64,000 bases of DNA from Clostridia bacterium (GCA_017387685.1 JAFOEU010000002.1:62001-126000), one strand, 5' to 3'; counted from the first letter of the stretch, positions 34,153 to 44,068 are shown. The notes: generated by a model not told the origin, from the letters alone. Made by a program: numbers and translations.

Positions 34153-36645
34153 ATGACGTTCAGAAGAATTACGGCTCTTCTCCTTCTCGTTGCTATGTCG
34201 CTCACTATGCTTGCGGCTTGCGGCACAGAGGCACAGAGCGAAGACACAACCGCTCCCGTAACCGAAAATACGGAGGCTCCCGCAGACACCACCGAGGCAC
34301 CCGCCGAGGACACAACGGCTGAAAATACGGATGCCGTCACAGAAGCTCCTGCGGACACCACAGAGCCTACGGAGGTCTACAACACCATCACTATCGCCGA
34401 AGCACTCACGCTTTGCGAAAAGTACGTTGAAACTCCTTCCACCGAAAGATACTACATCCGCGGTATCGTAAAAGAGCTCCAGAGCGAGCAGTACGGTCAG
34501 ATGATCATTGAGGACTCGACCGGCTCGATTATGGTCTACGGCTCTTACAGCGCGGACGGAACCGTAAGATACAGCTCGCTTACCGAAAAGCCCGTAGTCG
34601 GTGATGAGGTCCTTTTCTACGGAACTCTTCAGAATTACAAGGGCAACACCAAGGAGATCCAGAGCGGCTGGATCATCGAGTTCAAGGCGAACGGATACGT
34701 TCCCGAGGCTCCCAAGCTTCCCGCGTTTGATACCGCTCTCACCGTAGCGGAGCTTCTCGCTCTTCCTCTTTCCTCGAATCAGATCACCGAGGGACGCTAC
34801 TACGTTACCGCCAAGATCGAGTCTGTCACCAACGCGACATACGGCGCGATGGTTATCGCTGACTCCACCGGCAGCATTTCGGTTTACAACAGCAAGAGCG
34901 CTGACGGCAAGACCGATTATCAGAATATGACCGACAAACCCGTCAAGGGCGACGAGGTCAGGCTTTACTGCACCGTTCAGAATTTCAACGGCACTTATGA
35001 GATCAAGAGCGCGTATATCGTTGAGTTCAAGCACAACACCGTTGACGAGTCCGCTTACACTTCTATGAGCATCGCGGACGCGCGCAATGCCGCAGAGGGC
35101 GCAAAGGTCAAGGTAGAGGGCGTTGTTGCCGCTATTACCTACGCGACCGGTATGGTTCCCTCCGGCGTTATCCTCGTTGACAACACAGGCTCGATTTACC
35201 TCTACGACGGCGACCTCGCGGCTACCGTTGCAAAGGGCAACAAGATCACCGTTGCGGCAGAGAAGACCTGGTGGGTTCTCGACACCGAGCAGGCAAACGC
35301 GCAGAAATTCGGCTATAAGGGCTGCAACCAGCTCACCGCCGCTTGGCTCATTTCCAACGATAAGGGCAACCACGATTTTGATAAGTCATGGATCACCGAA
35401 TCTACCGTAAAGACCATCGTTGACACTCCCGTCACCGAGGACGTAAGCTCGATCCTCTACAAGGTTACCGCGCTCATCAAGGAAGTTCCCGGCAGCGGAT
35501 TTACCAACTACTACATCTTCGATCTCGACGGCGAGACCGGAACCTATTCTTACTCCCAGTGCAACGGCGGCGATTTTGAGTGGCTCCGCGCGTTCGACGG
35601 TAAGATCTGCACCGTTTACGTAATGGCACTTAACGCAAAGTCCACCGCTTCCGATTGCTTCTGGAGATTCCTTCCCGTTGCTGTGATCGACGAGGGCTTT
35701 GATCCCGCAAGCGTCAACGCCGCAGAATTTGCGGTCAAGTATTACGCCGTTCCTCAGTTCAAGTCTACCACCTTCTCGGGCGATCCCGCGCTTGAGCTTC
35801 TTGAAAGCGCATCCTCCGATATCATCGGATTCAGCGGTATCAAGTTTACTTATACCTCGAGCAATACCTCTGTTGTTTCCATCTCAAATGAAAACGGCAA
35901 GAATGTTCTTCATTGCAATTCCGCAGGTACTGCGGTCGTAACCGTTAAGGCTGAGCATAACGGCAAGACCTACACCGAGGATATCACCTTCACCGTAACC
36001 TCCTCCGAGAGCATTTCCGCGATCACCGTCAAGGATGCGATCGCATCCGCGGCTGATACCAAGGTCACCGTCAAGGGTATCGTCGGACCCTCGCTCGTAA
36101 ATCAGTCAGGCTTCTACCTCATCGACGAGACGGGTATCATCGCAGTTCTTTGCGATGCGAGCGTATTCGACGGCATCAAGATCGGTAACGAGGTTGTTAT
36201 CGAGGGCGTAAGAACCGTCAAGACCAAGGGCGGCGACGCATACTTCGGTCAGAGCCATCTCGCAGAGGGCAAGGTAGTTGCAAACTATTACGGCACTCAC
36301 AACTACGCGGATTCCTTCTTCGTAATCGATAAGACCGTTGCCGACTTCTACGCGCTCGATCCCAAGACCGACTATTCGACCACCGTATTCGTTCTCAAGG
36401 CAAAGGTTGAATTCACGGGCGGCGGATACTCCACGAGCGTAAACCTCGTTTCGGGCAACAGTAAGATCAGCCTCTACTGCTCGGGCTCGGGACAGTACAG
36501 CTGGCTTCAGGCTTATGACGGACAGGAGGTAACCCTCGAGGTTGCAGCCTGCAACTGGAACTCGAAGGACTACTGGCGCGGATGCGTTCTCGCAGTACGC
36601 ACCGCAGACGGTAAGGTTCTCAACGAGCTTAACTTCGCACACTGA
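34153..36645 (+). CDS. Multi-OB-fold lipoprotein
   Basis: 830 residues. Lipobox MLAAC (Cys23), Thr/Glu/Ala-rich linker to about 75. Then repeated OB-fold-like modules, each opening with I.EA......(Y/V)V.G and containing YYIRGIVKELQ or VEGVVAAITY, then a strand with (D/E)STGSI.VY and GDEV: about 80-190, 205-310, 325-430, 445-530 and two more after 630. A Big_2-type Ig domain (NTSVVSISNENGKNVLHCNSAGTA...) sits at about 560-625. OB folds of this surface type bind nucleic acids or glycans; which one cannot be read here. ATG 34153 with AAAGGAA upstream; the in-frame codons before it hold the promoter. Confidence 0.78.
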   Translation: MTFRRITALLLLVAMSLTMLAACGTEAQSEDTTAPVTENTEAPADTTEAPAEDTTAENTDAVTEAPADTTEPTEVYNTITIAEALTLCEKYVETPSTERYYIRGIVKELQSEQYGQMIIEDSTGSIMVYGSYSADGTVRYSSLTEKPVVGDEVLFYGTLQNYKGNTKEIQSGWIIEFKANGYVPEAPKLPAFDTALTVAELLALPLSSNQITEGRYYVTAKIESVTNATYGAMVIADSTGSISVYNSKSADGKTDYQNMTDKPVKGDEVRLYCTVQNFNGTYEIKSAYIVEFKHNTVDESAYTSMSIADARNAAEGAKVKVEGVVAAITYATGMVPSGVILVDNTGSIYLYDGDLAATVAKGNKITVAAEKTWWVLDTEQANAQKFGYKGCNQLTAAWLISNDKGNHDFDKSWITESTVKTIVDTPVTEDVSSILYKVTALIKEVPGSGFTNYYIFDLDGETGTYSYSQCNGGDFEWLRAFDGKICTVYVMALNAKSTASDCFWRFLPVAVIDEGFDPASVNAAEFAVKYYAVPQFKSTTFSGDPALELLESASSDIIGFSGIKFTYTSSNTSVVSISNENGKNVLHCNSAGTAVVTVKAEHNGKTYTEDITFTVTSSESISAITVKDAIASAADTKVTVKGIVGPSLVNQSGFYLIDETGIIAVLCDASVFDGIKIGNEVVIEGVRTVKTKGGDAYFGQSHLAEGKVVANYYGTHNYADSFFVIDKTVADFYALDPKTDYSTTVFVLKAKVEFTGGGYSTSVNLVSGNSKISLYCSGSGQYSWLQAYDGQEVTLEVAACNWNSKDYWRGCVLAVRTADGKVLNELNFAH

Positions 36646-36653
36646 TAACAATA

Positions 36654-36690
36654 GAAACGCCGCCGCGCATCAAGCGCGGCGGCGTTTCTT
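36654..36690. terminator. Bidirectional terminator, 15-bp perfect stem
   Basis: GAAACGCCGCCGCGC / GCGCGGCGGCGTTTC around ATCAA, between convergent genes. Confidence 0.93.
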
Positions 36691-38121
36691 TTACTTAACT
36701 ATTCTTGATTTTGACATATTGAATCTGCTGAAATAAATGAGCAGAGTGGTTGCGCAGGCGAGCCAGCCGAGGGGGTATGCCATACCGATCGGAACGAGAT
36801 TGCCCGAAATGAATGTTGAGATAACGAAGAGCATAAGCTGTCTGAAGCCGACGAAGGTGGCAAGCATTATAACCATCGGCGCGGTAGTATTGCCCGAGCC
36901 TCTGAGCGCCGCCGAAATCACCTGATTCACACAGCAACAAACGTAGAAGGGCGAAATACAGCGCAAGAGGATCGCCGCGTTCTTTACAACGTCGGGATTG
37001 GAATTGAAGATCGAGGTCCAGAAGGGAGCCCAGATCATGATCGGGATTATGATCGCAACTGCTGAAACAAACGCCATTCCGAGAGCGAGATAAGTGCCCT
37101 TCTTTGCGCGTTTGGTATCGTTCACGCCGAGGTTCTGACCGACGAAGGTGGTAACTGCGAGTCCTATCGATTGAATAGGCAGGAATATGAATTGGTCTAT
37201 CTTCGAATATGCCGTCCAAGCCGCAAGAACGACGGTCTGCATATCCTCACCCGAGGTGAGTCCGCCGGGTACTGTTGCCCCTGCTATGTAATACTGAACG
37301 AAAACATTGGAGAAGGACGTGATCGCCATCTGAATTGCCGCAGGGAAGCCGACCTTGGCGATCTTTTTGAGGTAAAATGCTTCAAATCGGATCTTCTTGA
37401 CGTAAAGCTTAACGCAAGTGTCGGTTTTGAAGAGCGCGATCAGTGTCATAATGGCTGAAAGAGTCTGCGCGATAACCGTTGCAAGGGCAACTCCCGCAAC
37501 GCCCATATCGAGCCAAAATACGAACACAAGGTCAAGAACGGTGTTGGTGATGGCAGCGGCGATAAGGAAGTAGAACGGTCTCTGCGAGTCGCCGATCGCG
37601 CGGAGAAATCCCGCGCCCATATTGTAGATCATCAGCGAGGTAACGCCCGCAAAGTATATGGTAAGGTAAGTTTTTGCTTCCTTAAATACAGGATTTGCAT
37701 CACCCGCACCGTCTGTCTGCAGTATCAGATCGAGGGCAAACGGAGTCATAAGGATTCCGACGATCGTGAAGATGACAGCCATAACGAGCGTCATAGCCAT
37801 TGCCGTGTGAACCGTCTTGTTTGCCTTTTCCTCGTCCTTTGCACCGAAATACTGCGATATGATTACGCCCGCACCGCTTGAAAATCCAAGAAAGAAGCCT
37901 ATGAGTATGTTGATGACCTGACCGACACTTCCGACAGCCGCGAATGCCGCGGTATTGCCCGTTTGACCTATGACCCAAGTGTCAACAAGATTATATAATT
38001 GCTGAAAAAGATTGCCGACGAGCAGAGGAAGGGCAAAGATGATTATGTTCTTCGCTATGCTGCCGTGAGTCATATCCATTGCTTTCTTTTTGCCGAATCC
38101 AAGACGTTTTATTGCTTCCAT
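36691..38121 (-). CDS. MATE family efflux transporter
   Basis: 476 residues, about 12 membrane segments. Exports drugs or small organic cations in exchange for Na+ or H+. The N-terminus DMTHGSIAKNIIIFALPLLVGNLFQQLYNLVDTWVIG is typical of MATE proteins, as are GSVGQVI.ILIGFFLGFSSGAGVIISQYFGA and, in the second half, GLAVTTFVGQNLGVNDTKRAKKG. RBS GAGGCGG precedes the ATG. Monocistronic. Substrate unknown. Confidence 0.93.
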   Translation of the reverse strand: MEAIKRLGFGKKKAMDMTHGSIAKNIIIFALPLLVGNLFQQLYNLVDTWVIGQTGNTAAFAAVGSVGQVINILIGFFLGFSSGAGVIISQYFGAKDEEKANKTVHTAMAMTLVMAVIFTIVGILMTPFALDLILQTDGAGDANPVFKEAKTYLTIYFAGVTSLMIYNMGAGFLRAIGDSQRPFYFLIAAAITNTVLDLVFVFWLDMGVAGVALATVIAQTLSAIMTLIALFKTDTCVKLYVKKIRFEAFYLKKIAKVGFPAAIQMAITSFSNVFVQYYIAGATVPGGLTSGEDMQTVVLAAWTAYSKIDQFIFLPIQSIGLAVTTFVGQNLGVNDTKRAKKGTYLALGMAFVSAVAIIIPIMIWAPFWTSIFNSNPDVVKNAAILLRCISPFYVCCCVNQVISAALRGSGNTTAPMVIMLATFVGFRQLMLFVISTFISGNLVPIGMAYPLGWLACATTLLIYFSRFNMSKSRIVK

Positions 38122-38156
38122 AATGCCGCCTCAACAGAAAAATATTGTTGTATGAT

Positions 38157-38185
38157 ATTATATCACATAAAATCGAAAAATGCAA
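38157..38185 (-). promoter_or_regulatory. Sigma-A promoter of the MATE gene
   Basis: Minus strand: TTGCAT, 17 bp, TATAAT with extended TGA. Confidence 0.75.
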
Positions 38186-38287
38186 GTTATGTCCGCAAAA
38201 ATAATTATGCATAGCGGTTTTAGTTTATTGAGGCTCTGATAAGCTTAATAGGAAGGTTGAAAAAATCTTGAAATTTCCTCAAACAGG

Positions 38288-38316
38288 TTGACAAATTATA
38301 CCGCTTGTTGTATAAT
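38288..38316 (+). promoter_or_regulatory. Consensus sigma-A promoter of the 38385 gene
   Basis: TTGACA, 17 bp, TATAAT. Confidence 0.88.
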
Positions 38317-38384
38317 TTATAATGTATTGGTTTAGGTGAACAATATCCTCAACAGTCGGTTCCCCTATATTTCGGAGGTGTAAT

Positions 38385-39275
38385 ATGTCAGTATTAAAGC
38401 CGGGCACGATGACCAATCTGTTTTATAAATACAGACCCGGAAAAGAAAACGTAGTTGAATCAATGCGCCGTCTGCGCGAGATCGGATTTGAGGTTATGGA
38501 TCTTTGTATGTGCCCGATGCAGAGAAATAAATTTGAGCTCTGCGAGGATGAAAACTGGGAGCGCTTCACCGATAATATCGGTAACGAGGCGGCAAAGCTC
38601 GGAATCTCCTTCGTTCAGTGCCATCCCGTTTATCCCAAGCCTCTTTGCCGCCGCAAATCGGCTGATGAGGACGGATGCGAAAAGAACGAGTTCTTTGCTA
38701 AAATGCTCGACCGTTCGCTCGATATTGCGTCAAGACTCGGAATTCCGTGGGCAGTAATGCATCCGCTTGAAGAAGCGATCGAGTGTGAATATGATCTTGA
38801 GTTCAACACCAAATACAATCTCGAGGTTTACGGTCCTTTGTATGAAAAGTACGCTCACAGAGGACTCGGATTTGCATTCGAGAATATGTGCGACGTTGAC
38901 GGCAGACGCCGCTTCGGCGTAACTCCTGACGAGCTTAAAATGATCCTCAATGCATTCGGCGACCGCAAGGTCGGTATTTGCTGGGACACCGGACATGCCA
39001 ATCGCATTTATAACGACGGCATCGCCCCCTTGCGCAGAGTAGGGAAGGACCTTGTCTGCACCCACATCGACGATAACATCGGCACCGTTGACCTCCACCA
39101 GATGCCCTTTATGGGAACAGTTCCGTGGGCGAAGGTTATGCAGACCCTCAAGGAGATCGGCTACGAAGGCGGATTTGTCTACGAGCTCTCGACAACCAAG
39201 CGTCTCCCCGACGAGCTCAAGAAGCCCGCTGTCGAGTATTCCTACAAGATCGCGGAATATCTCGTAAATCTTTAA
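38385..39275 (+). CDS. Sugar phosphate isomerase/epimerase, AP-endonuclease-2 TIM barrel
   Basis: 296 residues, cytoplasmic. Second member of this fold in the window and clearly distinct from the 22004 copy. Motifs: LREIGFEVMDLCM, LGISFVQCHPV, IPWAVMHPLEEA, GFAFENMCDV (metal Glu), VGICWDTGHANRI (metal Asp and His), LVCTHIDDNIG and DLHQMPFMGTVPWAKVM. Likely isomerises or epimerises a ketose, sugar acid or inositol derivative. RBS CGGAGGTG precedes the ATG. A separate promoter is present; the next gene starts 72 nt downstream with no terminator seen between. Confidence 0.87.
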   Translation: MSVLKPGTMTNLFYKYRPGKENVVESMRRLREIGFEVMDLCMCPMQRNKFELCEDENWERFTDNIGNEAAKLGISFVQCHPVYPKPLCRRKSADEDGCEKNEFFAKMLDRSLDIASRLGIPWAVMHPLEEAIECEYDLEFNTKYNLEVYGPLYEKYAHRGLGFAFENMCDVDGRRRFGVTPDELKMILNAFGDRKVGICWDTGHANRIYNDGIAPLRRVGKDLVCTHIDDNIGTVDLHQMPFMGTVPWAKVMQTLKEIGYEGGFVYELSTTKRLPDELKKPAVEYSYKIAEYLVNL

Positions 39276-39347
39276 GATTTTTTGCTGTGCGTTCACACGG
39301 CTGAAAATAGAAATATTTTTAATTACGAAAGGCAAGGTATTTCAATT

Positions 39348-40922
39348 ATGAAAAAATTTACCTCGATGCTCATTGCTCTTGCAATGCTTGCAGCAATGAC
39401 TGTCATTATGATCCCCACGGCATCTGCCGCTTGGGACGGAACTTCCGTTTCCGCCGCTCTTGTTGGCTCGGGTACTGAGTACGATCCATTCATCATTTCC
39501 GGCGAAAATGATCTCGCTTTCGTAGCAAAGCAGGTCAATGACGGTGTTACTACCTTCGAAGGACAGTATTTCAAACTCGCCGTAGACCTCGACCTCGGCG
39601 GCAAACTCTGGACTCCAATCGGAGTTGCAAAGACATACTTCTTCGGCAACTTTGACGGTGACGGACATACCATCACCGGACTTAACGTAAAGACCGATCC
39701 CGCAAATTCCTCCGCACAGTACGGCGGACTTTTCGGCAGAATCTGTGACGGTGTTGTCAAGAATCTTACGATCGAGAACGCAAAGGTTATCTCTCTTAAG
39801 TATGGAGGCACCGTAGCGGGTCTTCTTTCCTGCACCAAAGAAACGGGTTCCGCCGCTATCATCAATTGCCGAGTAATCAACTCCGAAATTTACGCAACTC
39901 AGCCCGGCGGTATCGTAGGCCGTTCCGCTACGACCGGTGCTACTAAGGGTCAGCTCCGCATCACCGGTTGCTCGGTAGAAAATCTTTATATCGGTCAGGT
40001 ATCCATCGACGAGTACCCCAAGGCAGAGGTCAAGAACCACTACGTTGGTGGTATCGCGGGATGCTCGGGTGCAACCGTTATCGACGGCTGTTCCGTTAAG
40101 AACTTTACCGCGGACGTTTGCGGAACAAGTATGGCTCCTGCAGGCGGAATCATCGGATGTCTGGGCGCAAGCAGCCTTGCTACCGACGTTACAAACTGCT
40201 ACGTTGTAGGCGTTAAATTTACCGCTTTGGCTGAAAGCCACGCGGAAAAGACCAACCTCGGCGGTCTTATCGGTAAAGCGGCTCACGCTGCTGTTTCGGC
40301 AGGTGACCCCAATACCGAATACAATATCTTTAACTGCTTCGTTTCCGACATTGAATTAACAAATAACACCACCTCTATCCGTAACGGTGTCGTTATCGGT
40401 TGGGTAGCTGATACTATTTTCTTCAATGACGTTTACTACGTTCCCGCAGGAGAACTCCCCTCCTTTGGCGAGGATACATATTTTAACGAATGGCCCTTTA
40501 TGGAGATCGCTGCCGCATCTCTTCTTACTGCAGAACAGCTCAACAAGGGCAACTCTACCGCAGTTTGGGTTGATGACGTTGTAGCAGGATACCCCACTAT
40601 CGATGTTGATGCAGCTATTGCAAACACTCCTTCCTTTATTGACTACTTTGTAGAGAATGCAGAGGAGACCACTGCAGAGGTAACTACCGAGGCTCCCACT
40701 CCCGAAACCACTAAGGCGCCCGAGACCGAAGCTCCCGCAGAGACCACTGAGGCTGTTGTTGAAACCACCGAGGCTCCCATTGCGACCAACGCTCCCGAGG
40801 CTACCAAGGCACCCGAAACCGAGGCTCCCAAGTCCGAGGGCGGATGCGGCTCCGCTATTGCAAGCGGCGTTGCAATCGTGGCTCTTCTTGGTTCCGCTAT
40901 CGTATTCAAAAAGAGAAAGTGA
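39348..40922 (+). CDS. Surface protein with GLUG-type repeats and C-terminal GCGS membrane anchor
   Basis: 524 residues from ATG 39348 (AAAGGCAAGG upstream). Signal peptide ending ASA-AWDG. The middle is a beta-helix-like run of GLUG-type units (YGGLFGRICDGVVKNLTIENAKV, GGIVGRSA, GGIAGCSGATVIDGC, GGIIGCLG, GGLIGKAA). After a Thr/Glu/Pro/Ala linker (430-490) comes a C-terminal signal: GGCGSAIASG, a hydrophobic helix and KKRK. This three-part end resembles a membrane-retention or sorting signal without LPXTG. GLUG proteins are often adhesins. The next gene starts 21 nt later and may be co-transcribed. Confidence 0.83.
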   Translation: MKKFTSMLIALAMLAAMTVIMIPTASAAWDGTSVSAALVGSGTEYDPFIISGENDLAFVAKQVNDGVTTFEGQYFKLAVDLDLGGKLWTPIGVAKTYFFGNFDGDGHTITGLNVKTDPANSSAQYGGLFGRICDGVVKNLTIENAKVISLKYGGTVAGLLSCTKETGSAAIINCRVINSEIYATQPGGIVGRSATTGATKGQLRITGCSVENLYIGQVSIDEYPKAEVKNHYVGGIAGCSGATVIDGCSVKNFTADVCGTSMAPAGGIIGCLGASSLATDVTNCYVVGVKFTALAESHAEKTNLGGLIGKAAHAAVSAGDPNTEYNIFNCFVSDIELTNNTTSIRNGVVIGWVADTIFFNDVYYVPAGELPSFGEDTYFNEWPFMEIAAASLLTAEQLNKGNSTAVWVDDVVAGYPTIDVDAAIANTPSFIDYFVENAEETTAEVTTEAPTPETTKAPETEAPAETTEAVVETTEAPIATNAPEATKAPETEAPKSEGGCGSAIASGVAIVALLGSAIVFKKRK

Positions 40923-40943
40923 TAACTTATTAAGGTGAAGAAT

Positions 40944-42437
40944 ATGAAAAAATACATCAGAATCATTGCGCTGATTATGGCGCTCCTTACTCTCTCCGGT
41001 ATGGTTGCCGCTTGCGCTGAAACCGGTAATGTCGAAACCACTACCGAAGCGGGGGTTGCCGAAACTCAGGCTCCCACAGTTGAGACTACCGCCGAGCAGA
41101 CTCTCTACGCTCTCGACGATCTTAAGGAAAGCTACAACTTCAACGAAACCATCACCATCTTTATGTGGTCTGACTACACTATGATGGAGTTCTATGCGGA
41201 AGAGACCGGTGACGTCATCGACGATGCTATCTTCAACCGTAATATCGCTGTTGAGGACCGTCTCGGCATTCAGTTCGAGTATGTTGAGGACAAAGGCGCT
41301 TCTGACAACTATACCAAGTGGATCCAGAAGGCGGAAAACGATTGGCAGGCGGATAACTCTTTTGATATCTACGCAGGCTACAGCCGTTGCGCGCCCCTTA
41401 TGACCCTCAAGGGTATGACCGTTAACCTTCTCGAGCATGAGGCGTTTAGCGTAGATAAGCCCTGGTGGCCCGCGGCTCTTACAACCGAGTGCACCATCAA
41501 CGACAAGCTCTATTTCTGTTCCGGCGATATCTCCACCAACCTCCTTTGGATGATGATCGGTACTTTCTATAACAAGGAGCTCTTCAAGCAGTATTTCCCC
41601 GAAGAGAAGAGCCCTATGGATATGGTAGAGTCAAACGAATGGACTATGGAGAAGCTGTTCTCTATGGTTCAGGATATCTACACAGATGACGGCGACCAGA
41701 AGAAGAATGATGCAGACGTTTACGGTTACGTTCTTTACGAGACCAATGCCGATGCATTCCAGACCGGTGCAGGTATTATCTCTATCGAAAAGGATGAAGA
41801 AAAGGGACTCAGAGTCTCCGCAGGATGGAACAGCCAGAGATGTGCTGATGCTTGCGAGCTTGTAGGCAACTTCCTTAAATCTGATGGTGTTTTTTATAAC
41901 AATAAGACCTCTATCCGTAATATTTTCTACGAGGAGCGCGCTCTCTTTATCACCGACCGTCTCTTTATCGTAGCAGGTAAGGATACTAAGGAGACCGGCA
42001 AGATCGAGTTCTCATACGGTCTTGTACCTCAGCCTAAGTTTGACACCGAGCAGGCATCCTTCCTCACCAACGTAGGACATCCCTTCACTATGTATGCAGT
42101 AAACTCTCAATCCAAAGCTCTCGAGGCTGCAGTTACCACTCTCGAGGCTATCGGCTCTGCTAACCACCGCACCGTTACTCCCGCAGTATTCGAGGTAGCG
42201 ATGAAGGTCAGATATACCGACGATCCTCAGACCTCTGAAATGTATGACCTCCTCCGCGAGGGTATCTCCTTCGATATCGGTCGTCTTTACGCTTCCACCT
42301 TCCAGAACGGTACCGCAAACCTCTTCAGAACTACCGCTCTGTCCGGTAACCCCGCAGGTCTTCTCTCTAATATCAAGAAGAACCTGAAGGTTATTGAAAA
42401 GGGTATCGGCACCATTATGGAGTTCTACGGTAAATAA
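40944..42437 (+). CDS. Extracellular solute-binding lipoprotein, paralog A
   Basis: 497 residues. Lipobox VAAC (Cys24), short acidic linker, then the solute-binding body. Motifs shared with paralogs B-D: KE(S/T)YNFNETITIFMWSD-type opening, FYAEETGD, DDAIFNRNI, AENDW...YDIYAGYSR, DKPWWP, LYFCSGDIST, MDMVESNEWTME, and VTPAVFEVAMKVRYTDD near the C-terminus. ATG 40944 chosen because AAGGTG precedes it; the in-frame GTG at 40935 is inside that RBS. Likely sugar receptor of an ABC importer, but no permease or ATPase gene lies within 20 kb. Confidence 0.88.
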   Translation: MKKYIRIIALIMALLTLSGMVAACAETGNVETTTEAGVAETQAPTVETTAEQTLYALDDLKESYNFNETITIFMWSDYTMMEFYAEETGDVIDDAIFNRNIAVEDRLGIQFEYVEDKGASDNYTKWIQKAENDWQADNSFDIYAGYSRCAPLMTLKGMTVNLLEHEAFSVDKPWWPAALTTECTINDKLYFCSGDISTNLLWMMIGTFYNKELFKQYFPEEKSPMDMVESNEWTMEKLFSMVQDIYTDDGDQKKNDADVYGYVLYETNADAFQTGAGIISIEKDEEKGLRVSAGWNSQRCADACELVGNFLKSDGVFYNNKTSIRNIFYEERALFITDRLFIVAGKDTKETGKIEFSYGLVPQPKFDTEQASFLTNVGHPFTMYAVNSQSKALEAAVTTLEAIGSANHRTVTPAVFEVAMKVRYTDDPQTSEMYDLLREGISFDIGRLYASTFQNGTANLFRTTALSGNPAGLLSNIKKNLKVIEKGIGTIMEFYGK

Positions 42438-42448
42438 TTGACCTACAG

Positions 42449-42478
42449 TAAACCCGCCCCACAATGGGGCGGGTTTTA
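42449..42478 (+). terminator. Terminator of paralog A
   Basis: AAACCCGCCCCA / TGGGGCGGGTTT around CAA, then TTAAATATTTAAA. Confidence 0.88.
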
Positions 42479-42493
42479 AATATTTAAAAAACA

Positions 42494-42522
42494 TTGACAA
42501 AAAACATTTATTATGCTATAAT
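42494..42522 (+). promoter_or_regulatory. Consensus sigma-A promoter of paralog B
   Basis: TTGACA, 17 bp, TATAAT with extended TGC. Confidence 0.88.
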
Positions 42523-42554
42523 AAGGCAACTAATTAATTCTACGGAGGAATATT

Positions 42555-44060
42555 ATGAAAAAGACAATCCGAATTATTGCCATGCTGTTAGCGCTTGTAA
42601 CGCTTACTGCACTTGTCGCTGCTTGCGCAGAAACAACAGGCGAGGAAACTACCGAAGAGCTCGCAGTTACCGAAGCACCCGCAAACGATGCTACCGAAGC
42701 TCCCGTCACCGAAGAGATCACTCTCTTTACTCCCGACTGTCTTGACGAAAAGTACAATTTCGACACCACTATCACCATTTTGATGTGGGATGACTACCGT
42801 ATGACCGAGTTTTACGCAGAGGAGACCGGTGATATTATAGACGACTCGATCTACCACAGAAATGTAAAAGTCAGCGAAAGACTTGGTATCACTCTCGAAT
42901 TCGTTGAAGAACCCGGTGATTCCGGTGACTACAAGGCATGGATCCAGAAGGCAGAGAACGACAGAGCGGCAGATAACGCTTACGATATCTATGCAGGATA
43001 TAGCCGTTCCGCTCCCCTTATGGCAACCAAGGGTATGACCACCAACCTTCTCGATCACGAGGCATTCAGCGTAGAAAAGCCCTGGTGGCCTGAGGCGCTT
43101 ACCTCTGAGTGTACCGTAAACGATAAGCTCTATTTCTGTACCGGCGATATTGCAACCAGTATGCTTTGGTATATGAACGGCTTTATGTATAATAAGGAAC
43201 TCTACGAATCCAACATTTCCACCGAGAGAACACCTATGGATATGGTTCTTGCGAACGAGTGGACGATGGATATCTTCTTTACCATGGTTAAGGATCTCTA
43301 CATAGATAATAACCAGGACGGTAAGAAGGACAAGGGTGACTTCTTTGGTTGTACCATGTATTCCACTGACCTTGGCGCTTTCCAGATCGGTGCGGGTATT
43401 ACCTCCCTCGAAAAGACCGAGGACGGCGGACTCCGCATTTCCGAAAAATGGAACAGCCAGCTTTGCTCTGATATCTGTGCGCTTCTCGGAAGCTACATTC
43501 AGCAGCCCGGCGTTTTCTCCGCTACCTCCGACTCCAGAAGACCTTTCTTTGACGGTACCTCCATCTTCCATATGGACCGTATCTTCCTTATCAAGGGCGT
43601 AGATAACGGTAACTCTGAGGATAAGGTTGAGTTCCCCTGCGGCGTTGTTCCCGTACCGAAGTACGATAACAACCAGGAAAAGTACAGAACCAACCTCGGT
43701 AACCCCTACACTATCTATGCAGTTAATGCCACCTCCAAGAATCTCGAGGCAGCTGTAACCACCCTTGAGGCTATGGGATCTGAGAACTACCGCAGCGTAA
43801 CTCCCGCAGTGTTTGAGGTTGCAATGAAGGTAAGATATTCCGACGATGCTCAGACCTCTCAGGTCTTCGACATCCTCAAGGAAGGCGTATCCTTCGACCT
43901 CGGTAAGCTTTACGGAACAAGCTTCGGTGACGTGACCGCAAACCTCTTCCCGAATACCGCAAATTCTACAAGCTATACCTCCTTCCTTACCGCTCTCAAG
44001 AGAAGCGAAAGACTTATTGAAAAAGGTATCGCCGACCTGATGAAGGCTTACGGTGATTAA
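42555..44060 (+). CDS. Extracellular solute-binding lipoprotein, paralog B
   Basis: 501 residues, Cys24 in VAAC. Closest in sequence to A and C: EKYNFDTTITILMWDDYRMTEFYAEETGD, EKPWWPEALTSECTVNDKLYFCTGDIAT-type core, PVPKYDNNQEKYRTNLGNPYTIYAVN and VTPAVFEVAMKVRYSDD. Own strong promoter and terminator, RBS GGAGG. Coding use is strongly biased to C-ending codons, suggesting high expression. Ligand unknown; the lack of a transport operon suggests a shared permease elsewhere or a non-transport sensing role. Confidence 0.88.
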   Translation: MKKTIRIIAMLLALVTLTALVAACAETTGEETTEELAVTEAPANDATEAPVTEEITLFTPDCLDEKYNFDTTITILMWDDYRMTEFYAEETGDIIDDSIYHRNVKVSERLGITLEFVEEPGDSGDYKAWIQKAENDRAADNAYDIYAGYSRSAPLMATKGMTTNLLDHEAFSVEKPWWPEALTSECTVNDKLYFCTGDIATSMLWYMNGFMYNKELYESNISTERTPMDMVLANEWTMDIFFTMVKDLYIDNNQDGKKDKGDFFGCTMYSTDLGAFQIGAGITSLEKTEDGGLRISEKWNSQLCSDICALLGSYIQQPGVFSATSDSRRPFFDGTSIFHMDRIFLIKGVDNGNSEDKVEFPCGVVPVPKYDNNQEKYRTNLGNPYTIYAVNATSKNLEAAVTTLEAMGSENYRSVTPAVFEVAMKVRYSDDAQTSQVFDILKEGVSFDLGKLYGTSFGDVTANLFPNTANSTSYTSFLTALKRSERLIEKGIADLMKAYGD

Positions 44061-44068
44061 TCCATAAA

